This document shows, piece after piece, positions 56,125 to 64,000 of a stretch of 64,000 nucleotides of DNA. Within the stretch, counting starts at the first letter, position 1; every line of letters begins with the position of its first letter. The position numbers were made by a program, and so were the translations under genes. The stretch comes from Flavobacteriaceae bacterium PS02338. Lineage in GTDB: Bacteria > Bacteroidota > Bacteroidia > Sphingobacteriales > Sphingobacteriaceae. The notes under the pieces were generated by a model. It made no database searches. It saw only the letters and a list, made by a program, of their open reading frames with translations, and had not been told where the DNA came from. The stretch is taken from NCBI GenBank assembly GCA_029959615.1, contig JASCOD010000007.1:124001-188000 (forward strand), written 5' to 3'.

Positions 56125-56160
56125 AACTGCGGGTATTTGTTACCCGCAGTTTTCTTTTTA
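56125..56160 (+). terminator. Rho-independent terminator of metE
   Basis: Stem AACTGCGGGTA / TACCCGCAGTT with loop TTTGT, followed by TTCTTTTTA. In the rest of the gap (56161-56513) I see only a pyrimidine-rich run and a 7-bp inverted repeat CTTCTGT/ACAGAAG at 56290-56308. Confidence 0.9.
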
Positions 56161-56513
56161 GCAAGTTATTGTTACAATCGCTCAACGTGTCTTTATCATA
56201 ATTTGAGAAGGTGATGAAAAGCAGTGATTTCCGATTTTTCTCGTAGTTTCTTTTTATTACTCTTTATTTCTTATTATTGCTTTTACTTTCTTCTGTCCTT
56301 AACAGAAGAGTAATTTAATGCTAACCAGATATTAATACTAGTTTCATTTATTTGCCAATAAAATCGAGTTTTAATACTTTAACATAGGTCTTGTATCATG
56401 TTTATCCATCTTCGTTAACAGAAGTTGTTAAGATCGATTATCCTTTCTAAATATTGTGGCTTAGCCATGTGTTTAATGAAATTGTGCGGCTAAGTATTTG
56501 ATAATTAAAAGCA

Positions 56514-57077
56514 ATGAATAATTCTGAAGACATAGTTTTGATGAGAGAAGTAAGTAAAGGATCATTGGAGGCCTTTAATATGATCTATTCGAAATACTCA
56601 GAAGCTGTTTATTATACGATCTACAAAAAAGTTAAGGATAAAGATGAAGTAGATGATGTATTTCAGGATTTCTTTGCCTCACTTTGGAGAAAAAGAGAAA
56701 AGATAAACATTGAAACCTCATTTAAGGCTTGGCTTTTTGCGGCACTTAGAAATCATGTACTCAATCATTTATTAAGTGTTAGCAATAGAGAAAGGCTCAT
56801 TATAGATTTTACTCAGTCTTTTACTGAAGCAGATGATGATCTCTACAAAAAGATGGAGATTATGGATATGCCAAAGCATATTAGTGAAGAAATAGATCGC
56901 TTACCGGAAAAAATGAGGCAGGTTTGGTTCCTTAGAAAGGAATATAATATGTCTATCTCGGAAATCTCTGCAGAATTAAATATTTCGGAGCAAACGATAA
57001 AAAATCAATTAAATGCCGCAAAAAAGCGATTGAAGAGCTTTATCTCTAAGCTGTATATTTTTTTTTATTTCCTCTAG
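56514..57077 (+). CDS. ECF-type RNA polymerase sigma factor (FecI-like), second cluster
   Basis: A 187-residue sigma factor with region 2 (MIYSKYSEAVYYTIYKKVKDKDEVDDVFQDFFASLWRKRE) and region 4 (LPEKMRQVWFLRKEYNMSISEISAELNISEQTIKNQLNAAKKRLK). Its tail KLYIFFYFL is hydrophobic. No FecR gene follows directly; the nearest downstream one is at 62152, after four genes for secreted proteins. It probably drives both the enzyme block and the fecR-susC unit. Confidence 0.92.
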   Translation: MNNSEDIVLMREVSKGSLEAFNMIYSKYSEAVYYTIYKKVKDKDEVDDVFQDFFASLWRKREKINIETSFKAWLFAALRNHVLNHLLSVSNRERLIIDFTQSFTEADDDLYKKMEIMDMPKHISEEIDRLPEKMRQVWFLRKEYNMSISEISAELNISEQTIKNQLNAAKKRLKSFISKLYIFFYFL

Positions 57078-57110
57078 TACTTCCTCTATTTCAGTTTGTC
57101 TCTTTAATTA
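57075..57110 (+). promoter_or_regulatory. Candidate ECF promoter motif before the enzyme block
   Basis: TAGTACTT, 14 bp, then TGTCTCTTTAAT. The same two parts with the same 14-bp spacing occur at 62107-62142 before the FecR gene. It lies 33 bp before the EEP-family gene. Confidence 0.5.
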
Positions 57111-57142
57111 AACGAACTATAACCAATATATCTGTTTAATTT

Positions 57143-58009
57143 ATGAGAAGATTTGCCTTTGTCATTTTATCAATTTTCTTTGTCCAACCTCTAATTGCCC
57201 AACAGTTAAAGTTGAAGGTTGCGAGCTATAATATACAGTACGATAATCAAAAAGATAAAATCAATACCTGGGAAAAGCGACTACCAGGTGTGGTAACTAT
57301 TTTCGGTAAATATCAATTTGATATTGTAGGTGCGCAAGAACCATATTTAGTTCAGTTGAATGATTTGATGCCTCAGATACCTGAATATGCATATTTAGGC
57401 ATAAATATTTTAGGTGATACCACTACATTGAGAAGGCATTACACACCTATAATATATAAAAAGGACAAATTTGATGTTTTGGATTGGGGAACATTTTGGT
57501 TCTCGGAAACACCAAACGTACCGGGGCAAAAGGGATGGGATGCGTATTCTGCTAGAATTTGTACCTGGGCTAAATTCAAGTATAAGCAAACGGCAAAAGA
57601 ATTCTTTTTCTTCAACATCCATTTTGATCATTTAGGTAACATCGCAAGACGTGAAAGTCCGAAATTATTGCTTGCTAAGATCAAAGAAATCGCAGCAAGT
57701 TATCCTGTTTTCGTTACTGGAGATTTCAATACCAATCAGTATCATGAGAACTACAAAATACTAAGTGAATCTGGGGTATTAAAGGATAGCTACGAGATAG
57801 CCAAAAATATCAGAAATAGAAATACCACCACTTACAACGATTATAAACCAGATCCGCAAGGGGATAAACGAATAGATCATGTCTACGTTTCACAAGCACC
57901 ACAAATAAAAGTGCATAGCTATCGAATATTAACTGATTCTTACAAAGGTATTTATCCTTCTGATCACTTTCCGGTGATGGTAGAGGTAGAAATTCCAAAA
58001 AAGAACTAA
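57143..58009 (+). CDS. Exported endonuclease/exonuclease/phosphatase-family hydrolase
   Basis: A 288-residue protein with signal peptide (VILSIFFVQPLIAQQ) and EEP-fold motifs: LKVASYNIQYDNQ, VGAQEP (metal Glu), FFNIHFDHLG, FVTGDFNTNQ, RIDHVYVS and the final SDHFPVM (catalytic His). The family includes DNases, sphingomyelinases and inositol-phosphate phosphatases; the substrate is not evident. Its neighbours include a GDPD and an SGNH hydrolase, so a role in breaking down phosphodiester or lipid headgroup substrates is possible. Confidence 0.9.
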   Translation: MRRFAFVILSIFFVQPLIAQQLKLKVASYNIQYDNQKDKINTWEKRLPGVVTIFGKYQFDIVGAQEPYLVQLNDLMPQIPEYAYLGINILGDTTTLRRHYTPIIYKKDKFDVLDWGTFWFSETPNVPGQKGWDAYSARICTWAKFKYKQTAKEFFFFNIHFDHLGNIARRESPKLLLAKIKEIAASYPVFVTGDFNTNQYHENYKILSESGVLKDSYEIAKNIRNRNTTTYNDYKPDPQGDKRIDHVYVSQAPQIKVHSYRILTDSYKGIYPSDHFPVMVEVEIPKKN

Positions 58010-58034
58010 ATCAATCAAAATTCAGTAATTTCTC

Positions 58035-59111
58035 ATGAGACGATTTTCGTATCTCCTGCTATGCTTGTGCTTTAACAGTATTTATGCTCAATCTGTTAAA
58101 TACCAAAAAATATATATACAAGGCAAAGCTTTGACCAATGCAAATGAGTATCACCGCTTGGATACAGTAAACTACCCAAATATTCCTAGTGAGGTAAAGC
58201 GCTTATTGACCCATCCAACAGGTTTGTTTGTAAGCTTTAAAACCAACAGTGAAGTAATTAGCGCTAAATGGTGTGTCACTGATAAAAAAGTCTCTTTAAA
58301 TATGACAGCAATAGCCAATAAAGGGCTTGATCTTTATATTAAGAGAAACGGAAAATGGCAATTTGCTGGAGTAGGTAAACCTTCTAAAACTTGTTCGGAA
58401 GACAAAATTGTTGAGAACATGGACAATTCAGAAAAGGAATGTTTATTGTATCTGCCGATTTGGGATGAAGTAAAAGAGCTCCAGATTGGAGTAGCTAGAG
58501 ATGCATTTATCGAAGAGCTTCCTAATCCTTTTCAGAAGCGTATCCTCATCTATGGCTCCAGCATTGTGCATGGCGCTTCTGCAAGCCGTTCGGGAATGCC
58601 CTATCCTGCTCGTTTATCGAGAAGTACAGGGCTAAATTTTATCAATCTCGGTTTAAGTGGTGCAGCTAAAATGGAATATCCGGTTGCCGATATGGTAGCA
58701 GGTATAACCGCTGATGCTTACATATTAGACTGTGTGCCAAATTCCTCTCCCGAAGAAATTAAAGAAAGAACAGCTTACCTGGTTACGTCGATCAGAAATA
58801 AACAAGCTACTGCTCCCATTATTATCGTTCAGAGCATTATAAGAGAACATGGTTATTGGAATAAAAATGTAGGTAACAGGGTAAAAGCACAAAATGAACA
58901 GATCGCAAAAGAGTTTAATACACTACAAAAGCAAGGATTAAAAAATCTGTATTTCATTACCGCCGATGACCTCTTGGGAAAAGAGCACGACGCTACTGTA
59001 GATGGCACACATCCCAATGATTTGGGCTTCGATAAAATGATTGAGAAGCTACAGCCTGCCATTCTCGAAATTTTAACTAAACACGGTATTTACAGTGCAT
59101 CCAATAAATAA
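58035..59111 (+). CDS. Exported SGNH/GDSL-type hydrolase
   Basis: A 358-residue protein with signal peptide (YLLLCLCFNSIYAQ). An N-terminal beta-rich domain (about 20-165, SGNH_hydro_N-like) is followed by the SGNH fold: block I IYGSSIVHGASASRSG (nucleophile Ser), block II NLGLSGAAKM, block III-like CVPNSSPEE and block V DGTHPNDLG (Asp/His). Likely an esterase acting on acylated or acetylated substrates. It follows the EEP gene by 25 bp. Confidence 0.88.
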   Translation: MRRFSYLLLCLCFNSIYAQSVKYQKIYIQGKALTNANEYHRLDTVNYPNIPSEVKRLLTHPTGLFVSFKTNSEVISAKWCVTDKKVSLNMTAIANKGLDLYIKRNGKWQFAGVGKPSKTCSEDKIVENMDNSEKECLLYLPIWDEVKELQIGVARDAFIEELPNPFQKRILIYGSSIVHGASASRSGMPYPARLSRSTGLNFINLGLSGAAKMEYPVADMVAGITADAYILDCVPNSSPEEIKERTAYLVTSIRNKQATAPIIIVQSIIREHGYWNKNVGNRVKAQNEQIAKEFNTLQKQGLKNLYFITADDLLGKEHDATVDGTHPNDLGFDKMIEKLQPAILEILTKHGIYSASNK

Positions 59112-59143
59112 TAACTAGTAAAAAAATTAAAATTAATTAAACT

Positions 59144-61156
59144 ATGAAAAGAACTTTACTTTCTTTAGCGCTATGCTTGATGTTGATGCAGCTAAAAGCA
59201 CAGGTCATCATCACAGGATTTCACAGTAATCCGATAGGGGCGAACACAGGTGCACCAGGTGCGCATTTGAGTACTGTTAATGGCAGCGACGTACACTTGG
59301 GTGGATTCGAATACTTACAATTTAAGGCTACTCAGGATATTGATTTTTCACTTACTCCATATTCGGTAATTACAAGCTACAATACTACAGCGGCACAAAA
59401 CGTTACCCCAGGTTATTTAACTAATGGCTGGATCACGGGGGGAGCGAGGACCTATCAATTTCATTTAACTCAAGGCACAGTTCAAAAAGGACAATTTTTC
59501 TATGTGGGTGGTCCTGAGAAGAGAATTAATGGCTCGCTATCAGGTGTAAAAAGTACCGATATTAGTGATGGTAAAGGTAATCCTTATCTTGGCTTTCCAG
59601 AAACTTTCGAAAGTGTACGTTCGGGCGAAACCGATAATCGTGGAGTTTATAGTACAGCTAGCTTTACAGTGCCCCTATCAACTGGTAATTGGACTTCTTC
59701 GTTAAGTGGGGTTAGAAATGAGTCTAGTGATCGAAAGCTAGGTACTTGGGCGTGGAGAAGTGGTGGCAGAAACACTACACAGGATATCTATTTATCGATG
59801 GATTTTGATGTGCCTAATGGAGCTTCCAAAGTAACTGTTGCCTACGGAATATTTGGTACAGATCTTATACCAACTTGGGGTTTAGAGTATTCTACTAATC
59901 AGGGTGCTAGCTGGATCCAAGTGGGTAGCCTAGTTACGGAAGCTGTTAAGGAGGGAGCTTCTGTAGTAAACAAAGCAAGAACGGTAACATTTCTTTTGGA
60001 TATAGATGGGCCGATAAGATTTAGAATTAAGAAAGCGCAATCAACTTATGTTACTGCAGATTACGCTAACTCTAGTCAGCAAGACCGTTTGAACATCGAT
60101 AATTTTATGATCTTTGATAATTTACCGAAAACACAAAACGTAGCTAAATGGATCAAAACAAAAAACTATTATACCGAGGCTGGTGATGGGGGAGTTGGAA
60201 ATGCAAAAGAAACATTTACCATTCTTTCTCCAACGGGAGGTATGTGTGGTTTTGCCATTTTTACAGGAATAAACGTAGCTGAAAATAGTGTTCCTATTGA
60301 TGCTGTTTTCATGAATAATGCTGTTGCCTTGAACCTAGCTAATGTTTGGGAATCCCCTAATGGTACTATCGGACTTCGAGTGCCAAATAATGACCTATAT
60401 AGCAATGTTGGACAGCCTTTTATGGGACAGGGAACAAATGATATTAGCAAGGTGCTTGATCCCCACCCAGATAATACTGATGATGGCAAATTTTGTAAGT
60501 TAGGTGGCGTTTATGATTTGGAAACGAATCAATGGATTGTCGCTAGATCGGCCAACTATGTTGCACTTTCGCAGACCTCTCAATTATCAGAAATAGAAAC
60601 TAATGATGTTACCGTTTTGCCAGTTAGGCTGACTACATTTACGGGCAAATTACAAAATAACCATATAAGGTTAAACTGGACGACGGCTGTAGAACAGGGC
60701 AATAGTCATTTTAACATACTTAGATCTATAGATGGTAAAACCTTTGAGAAAATTGGAAAAGTAACAGGGAATGGTACGAGTAATGCTCGCAATAACTATC
60801 AGTTTATTGATGCCAATCCAATGGCTGGAACCAATTATTATCAACTGGAACAAGTAGATTTTGATGGTAAAAATGATTTTTCTAGAGTGATTTATGTGAC
60901 CACTGATCTTAAAAAGACACAGCTTTCCGTGTTTAGTGGTGCAGAGGAAACTTTAGCAATCAATATTTACGCTACTAAAACCCAAAGGGCAAGTATTGCT
61001 TTGTCTGCTATTTCTGGACAAAAAATAGGCTTACAATCTATTGAGCTACAGAAGGGATACAACAGTATTAAGCTACCTGTTGTGCTGCAGAAGGGCACTT
61101 ATGTGGTTACTTTATCAACTAACGAGGAAAAAATTAGTGAGAAATTTATCAAGTAA
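59144..61156 (+). CDS. Large secreted protein with type IX secretion C-terminal sorting domain
   Basis: A 670-residue protein with signal peptide (LALCLMLMQLKAQ). Residues about 20-335 hold a beta-rich region I cannot assign to a family. The segment from about 490 (VLPVRLTTFTGKLQNNHIRLNWTT...) is the beta-sandwich stalk typical of Bacteroidetes exoproteins. The last 80 residues have the type A T9SS sorting pattern, ending GTYVVTLSTNEEKISEKFIK. It should be exported across the outer membrane and anchored or released. Function unknown. Its stop overlaps the next start. Confidence 0.8.
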   Translation: MKRTLLSLALCLMLMQLKAQVIITGFHSNPIGANTGAPGAHLSTVNGSDVHLGGFEYLQFKATQDIDFSLTPYSVITSYNTTAAQNVTPGYLTNGWITGGARTYQFHLTQGTVQKGQFFYVGGPEKRINGSLSGVKSTDISDGKGNPYLGFPETFESVRSGETDNRGVYSTASFTVPLSTGNWTSSLSGVRNESSDRKLGTWAWRSGGRNTTQDIYLSMDFDVPNGASKVTVAYGIFGTDLIPTWGLEYSTNQGASWIQVGSLVTEAVKEGASVVNKARTVTFLLDIDGPIRFRIKKAQSTYVTADYANSSQQDRLNIDNFMIFDNLPKTQNVAKWIKTKNYYTEAGDGGVGNAKETFTILSPTGGMCGFAIFTGINVAENSVPIDAVFMNNAVALNLANVWESPNGTIGLRVPNNDLYSNVGQPFMGQGTNDISKVLDPHPDNTDDGKFCKLGGVYDLETNQWIVARSANYVALSQTSQLSEIETNDVTVLPVRLTTFTGKLQNNHIRLNWTTAVEQGNSHFNILRSIDGKTFEKIGKVTGNGTSNARNNYQFIDANPMAGTNYYQLEQVDFDGKNDFSRVIYVTTDLKKTQLSVFSGAEETLAINIYATKTQRASIALSAISGQKIGLQSIELQKGYNSIKLPVVLQKGTYVVTLSTNEEKISEKFIK

Positions 61157-62064
61157 TGAACTATAAGTCACATTTTACGCTATTTGTTTACCTATTCATT
61201 GTCTTGCTAAGCTCATGCAGTAGCAAAAAAGGTGTAGAGAAAAATCCTATCAATTTTGAGGAACAAGCGCATAGGGGAGGTCGCGGATTAATGCCTGAAA
61301 ATACTATACAAGCTATGTATCATGCTATAGATCTAGGGATAAATACATTGGAAATGGATCTACAGGTTTCTAAAGATAAGATAGTAGTAGTTTCTCATGA
61401 CTCTTATTTTGGAAGTAAATTTTGTCTTACGCCAGAAGGGAAAGAAATGAATGAGAAAGACGGGCGTTCGCGTTTGTTGATGGATATGCCATATGACAGT
61501 ATTAGAAAATATGATGTAGGCTTGAAAATTCATCCAGACTTTTTGCAACAGAAAAAAATGAAGGCTTATAAGCCAACGTTGGCCGAATTGCTAGATTCTG
61601 TAGAGGCATATAGTAGAAAAAGAAATCATTTGAACCACTACAATATAGAGATAAAAACTAGCCCCGAATATAAGGACAAGGGACATCCTCCAGTACCCGA
61701 ATTTGTGGCTTTGGCAATGAAGGTAATTTTAGCAAAGAAGATAGAGAAAAGAACAACAATACAATCATTCGACAAAAGATCGCTGAAGATCATCAATGAT
61801 CAATATCCAATGGTGAAAACATCATATCTGGTATTTAAGTCTAACAAAAAAACGATAGAAGAGCATATTTCAGATCTAGGTTTTAAGCCAGATATTTTCA
61901 GTCCAGAATATTTGATGGTTACCCCGGCGTTAATAAAATCATGCCATGACTTAAAAATTAAGGTTATTCCGTGGACTGTTAACGATTTGGACCAGATAAA
62001 AAGGCTGAAGGAAATGGGAGTAGATGGTTTGATTTCCGATTATCCTAACTTATTTAAGAATTAG
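61156..62064 (+). CDS. Glycerophosphodiester phosphodiesterase (GDPD), lipoprotein
   Basis: A 302-residue lipoprotein (LLSSCSS). GDPD motifs are QAHRGGRGLMPENTIQAM (catalytic His-Arg, Glu), LEMDLQVSKDKIVVVSHDS (metal Glu/Asp and second His), YNIEIKT and TIQSFDKRSL, with the C-terminal VIPWTVND and GVDGLISDYPNL. It hydrolyses glycerophosphodiesters to glycerol-3-phosphate and an alcohol in the periplasm or at the surface. Its start overlaps the T9SS protein's stop by one base (TAATG). Confidence 0.93.
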   Translation: MNYKSHFTLFVYLFIVLLSSCSSKKGVEKNPINFEEQAHRGGRGLMPENTIQAMYHAIDLGINTLEMDLQVSKDKIVVVSHDSYFGSKFCLTPEGKEMNEKDGRSRLLMDMPYDSIRKYDVGLKIHPDFLQQKKMKAYKPTLAELLDSVEAYSRKRNHLNHYNIEIKTSPEYKDKGHPPVPEFVALAMKVILAKKIEKRTTIQSFDKRSLKIINDQYPMVKTSYLVFKSNKKTIEEHISDLGFKPDIFSPEYLMVTPALIKSCHDLKIKVIPWTVNDLDQIKRLKEMGVDGLISDYPNLFKN

Positions 62065-62106
62065 GGTAAGCCTTATTTTTTGCAGTAAATAAAAATAACT
62101 GTACTA

Positions 62107-62142
62107 TAGTACTTTTTGTTATTGGCATTGTCTCTTTAATAT
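62107..62142 (+). promoter_or_regulatory. Candidate ECF promoter motif before fecR (second cluster)
   Basis: TAGTACTT, 14 bp, then TGTCTCTTTAAT, as at 57075-57110. It lies about 10 bp before the FecR start codon at 62152, unusually close, so either the leader is very short or FecR starts downstream at the ATG at 62173. Confidence 0.5.
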
Positions 62143-62151
62143 ACAAACCAA

Positions 62152-63288
62152 ATGAAACCTACAAAGCTCAAAATGCAGAAACTGATTGATAGATATCTTA
62201 AAGGTAAATCTACGGAAGAGGAAAAACGGATCGTGGACGATTGGTATGATCAGATTAACGAGGATGATGGTAATGCTGAGCAAGCATGGGCAAGTAAACA
62301 GGCGATGTTAAAACAGCAGCTGCATCAAAAACTAAATCGGAAAGAAGTTCAGGTAAGGAAGCTGGTCTGGCTCAGAACTGCAGCCGCTGCTATTGTTTTG
62401 ATAGGTATTACGGTATTGCTTAAAGTAAAAATGTCGGAAACTGATACTAAAACTAGCTTGTTTCAATATGCAACTTCACAAAGCATCGACTTGAAAAGGC
62501 TAAAAGAAACGCGTTTAATTCTTAATCAAGAAGATAGTTTAGAGCTAAAAGGTAGCGCTAAAATTGCCTACAATAACGATGGACTAGTCGTTCAAACTGG
62601 TTTAGAAGGGCAAAAGGAGCAAAGATTGGTTGCGAATGAAGAGGCTTATAGTACGATGGCCGTTCCTTACGGACGTAGAGCAGAAATAGTATTACCAGAC
62701 GGGACTAAGGTTTGGCTTAATTCTGGAACTCAAATAACGTATCCAAATGCTTTTAAAGGAGATAAGAGGGAAGTTTTCATACAGGGAGAGGCTTATTTTG
62801 AAGTAGCACACAATAAAGAAAAGCCTTTTCATGTGTATGCAAAAAATGTTGATGTAAAAGTATTGGGTACTTCCTTTAACGTACGTGCATACCCTGATGA
62901 AAAGCAATTGAAGACTACTTTGGTAGAAGGTAGTGTGGCATTGTCATACGGAGCAAATATGGAGAATGCAGTTAAGTTAACTCCAGGTAAAATGGCAGTG
63001 TACGAAACGGATAAAAAGATAGTTGTTGCAAATACTAATCTGGAAGCTCACACCTCTTGGCATTTAGGCTATTTGTACCTAAAAAATGAGCCTCTGCCAG
63101 ATCTTCTTAAAACATTAGAAAGATATTATAATGTGTCAATTCATTTGGCAGACAATGGCGAAGAGGAAAGAAGTTTTTCCGGCCGTTTAGGTTTGCAGCA
63201 AGATATAAAAGAGGTAATGGAAATCATCGCATTAACCACTGGACATAGCGCTGAAAAGACAGAAAGGGGGTGGTTGATCAAAAAATAA
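62152..63288 (+). CDS. FecR-family anti-sigma factor, second cluster
   Basis: A 378-residue protein; an internal ATG at 62173 is an alternative start. The N-terminal domain has LIDRYLKGKSTEEEKRIVDDWYDQ, the standard FecR anti-sigma opening. A membrane helix (TAAAAIVLIGITVLLKV, about 75-92) follows, then the periplasmic FecR domain (YGRRAEIVLPDGTKVWLNSG, GEAYFEVAHNKEKPFHVYA, VLGTSFNVRAYPDE) and a C-terminal DUF4974 region (LPDLLKTLERYYNVSIHL). It pairs with the SusC-like protein starting 109 bp downstream and presumably with the sigma factor at 56514. Confidence 0.93.
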   Translation: MKPTKLKMQKLIDRYLKGKSTEEEKRIVDDWYDQINEDDGNAEQAWASKQAMLKQQLHQKLNRKEVQVRKLVWLRTAAAAIVLIGITVLLKVKMSETDTKTSLFQYATSQSIDLKRLKETRLILNQEDSLELKGSAKIAYNNDGLVVQTGLEGQKEQRLVANEEAYSTMAVPYGRRAEIVLPDGTKVWLNSGTQITYPNAFKGDKREVFIQGEAYFEVAHNKEKPFHVYAKNVDVKVLGTSFNVRAYPDEKQLKTTLVEGSVALSYGANMENAVKLTPGKMAVYETDKKIVVANTNLEAHTSWHLGYLYLKNEPLPDLLKTLERYYNVSIHLADNGEEERSFSGRLGLQQDIKEVMEIIALTTGHSAEKTERGWLIKK

Positions 63289-63396
63289 GGCGCAATTATA
63301 AAGAAAAGTAATATGGGAGGTGCGCTAACATCTCCCATAAGAATAATACAATTTAATTAACTGTTTCTAAAAGCTAACTAATAATAAACCTAAATT

Positions 63397-64000
63397 ATGC
63401 AAAAAACGGGCATAAGCAAAAATTTTCTGAAAAGAAGATATAGTCCCCTCATGCACATGATTAAGCTTGTAACCCTATTGGTTTTACTGGGTGTATTAAC
63501 CGTACACGGAAAATCATATTCTCAAACGAAGCTTACAATTAATCTGAAGAATGGCGAAATAAAAGAAGTTTTCGAGCTGATACAAAGCAAAAGTGAGTAT
63601 AAAATCTTTTATGAAGAATCTGTTTTCAAGAAGCTAAACGGACGTAAGATTACTCTTAATGTAGTTCAAAAGACGATACCAGAAATCCTTGATGCTGTAT
63701 TGAAAGATACTGGTTTTCACTACAGGATTATAGGCAAACAAATCAGTTTAGTTCGCTTACCTGCCATAGATGAAACAAATGCCAGCAAGCAACAACAGGT
63801 TCCAGGATTGCTAAAAGGAAAAGTGTACGACGAGACAGAGGAAGCTCTTCCGGCAGCGAGCATACGTGTGGTAGAACTTAATCGCTCTGTAATGGCAAAT
63901 AATGAAGGGGTTTTTAATATCTCTCTTCCAGCTGGAACGTACACCGTTGAGATACGTTTCTTATCCTACACTACGCAAACAAACAAAAATGTAAAGATAA
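63397..64000 (+). CDS. SusC-like TonB-dependent receptor, N-terminal part, cut by the window edge
   Basis: About 201 residues are visible. A signal segment (MIKLVTLLVLLGVLTVHG) follows a basic N-terminus. The STN signalling domain comes next (KLTINLKNGEIKEVFELIQS, IPEILDAVLKDTGFHYRI), then the start of a carboxypeptidase-like regulatory domain (LLKGKVYDETEEALPAASIRV). The plug and barrel lie beyond the window. The STN domain and adjacent FecR make it a signal-transducing outer-membrane importer. Confidence 0.88.
   Translation, partial: MQKTGISKNFLKRRYSPLMHMIKLVTLLVLLGVLTVHGKSYSQTKLTINLKNGEIKEVFELIQSKSEYKIFYEESVFKKLNGRKITLNVVQKTIPEILDAVLKDTGFHYRIIGKQISLVRLPAIDETNASKQQQVPGLLKGKVYDETEEALPAASIRVVELNRSVMANNEGVFNISLPAGTYTVEIRFLSYTTQTNKNVKI

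Overview
The window looks like a Bacteroidota chromosome, probably of the Sphingobacteriaceae (Pedobacter/Sphingobacterium-like). The evidence is the Bacteroidetes MobA/B/C mobilisation module, two ECF-sigma/FecR/SusC clusters, a large glycan utilisation locus full of lipoproteins, a secreted protein with a type IX secretion sorting domain, and low GC with AT-rich intergenic DNA. The genus is inferred from gene content only.

Left part (1-7.3 kb, minus strand): the 5' two-fifths of a heavy-metal RND efflux pump gene (CzcA/CusA type), a small exported protein often seen beside such pumps, then mobC-mobB-mobA and a strong inverted repeat just upstream of mobA that is a candidate oriT. No tra genes, parA or integrase are visible. 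About 1.2 kb of AT-rich non-coding DNA follows.

Defence island (7.3-24.6 kb, plus strand): a tightly packed operon encodes a C5-cytosine methyltransferase, a NERD-nuclease/SF1-helicase fusion, a DrmE-like protein, a DrmA helicase, a DrmB (DUF1998) protein and an unrecognised 369-aa protein. This is a class 2 DISARM-like system that lacks a recognisable DrmC phospholipase-D protein and carries an extra NERD-helicase. An HNH-like protein and a GHKL ATPase-DUF3883 protein follow on the same strand. The island ends at degenerate tRNA-Asn sequences: two 112-bp near-identical repeats, each with the 3' part of tRNA-Asn plus a terminator, flank a small GIY-YIG gene whose stop codon lies in the tRNA-derived sequence.

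Glycan locus (26.0-52.5 kb, plus strand): ECF sigma, FecR, SusC, SusD, a GH18 endoglycosidase, two surface glycan-binding-type lipoproteins, then GH35, GH29, a BNR/sialidase-like protein, GH20, GH3, an MFS transporter, GH130, GH92 and GH125. Together these fit stepwise breakdown of N-glycans. GH18 would release the glycan and SusCD would import it. Exo-enzymes would trim fucose, galactose, GlcNAc, alpha-mannose and possibly sialic acid. The MFS protein plus GH130 would then import and phosphorolyse the Man-GlcNAc core.

Right part (52.8-64 kb): a divergent Lrp/AsnC regulator, a cobalamin riboswitch in front of metE, then a second ECF sigma gene. Its presumed FecR partner and SusC (cut by the window end) are separated from it by four secreted-protein genes: an EEP-family hydrolase, an SGNH hydrolase, a T9SS cargo protein and a GDPD phosphodiesterase. 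A promoter-like motif with identical 14-bp internal spacing lies both before the enzyme block and before fecR, which suggests one regulon.
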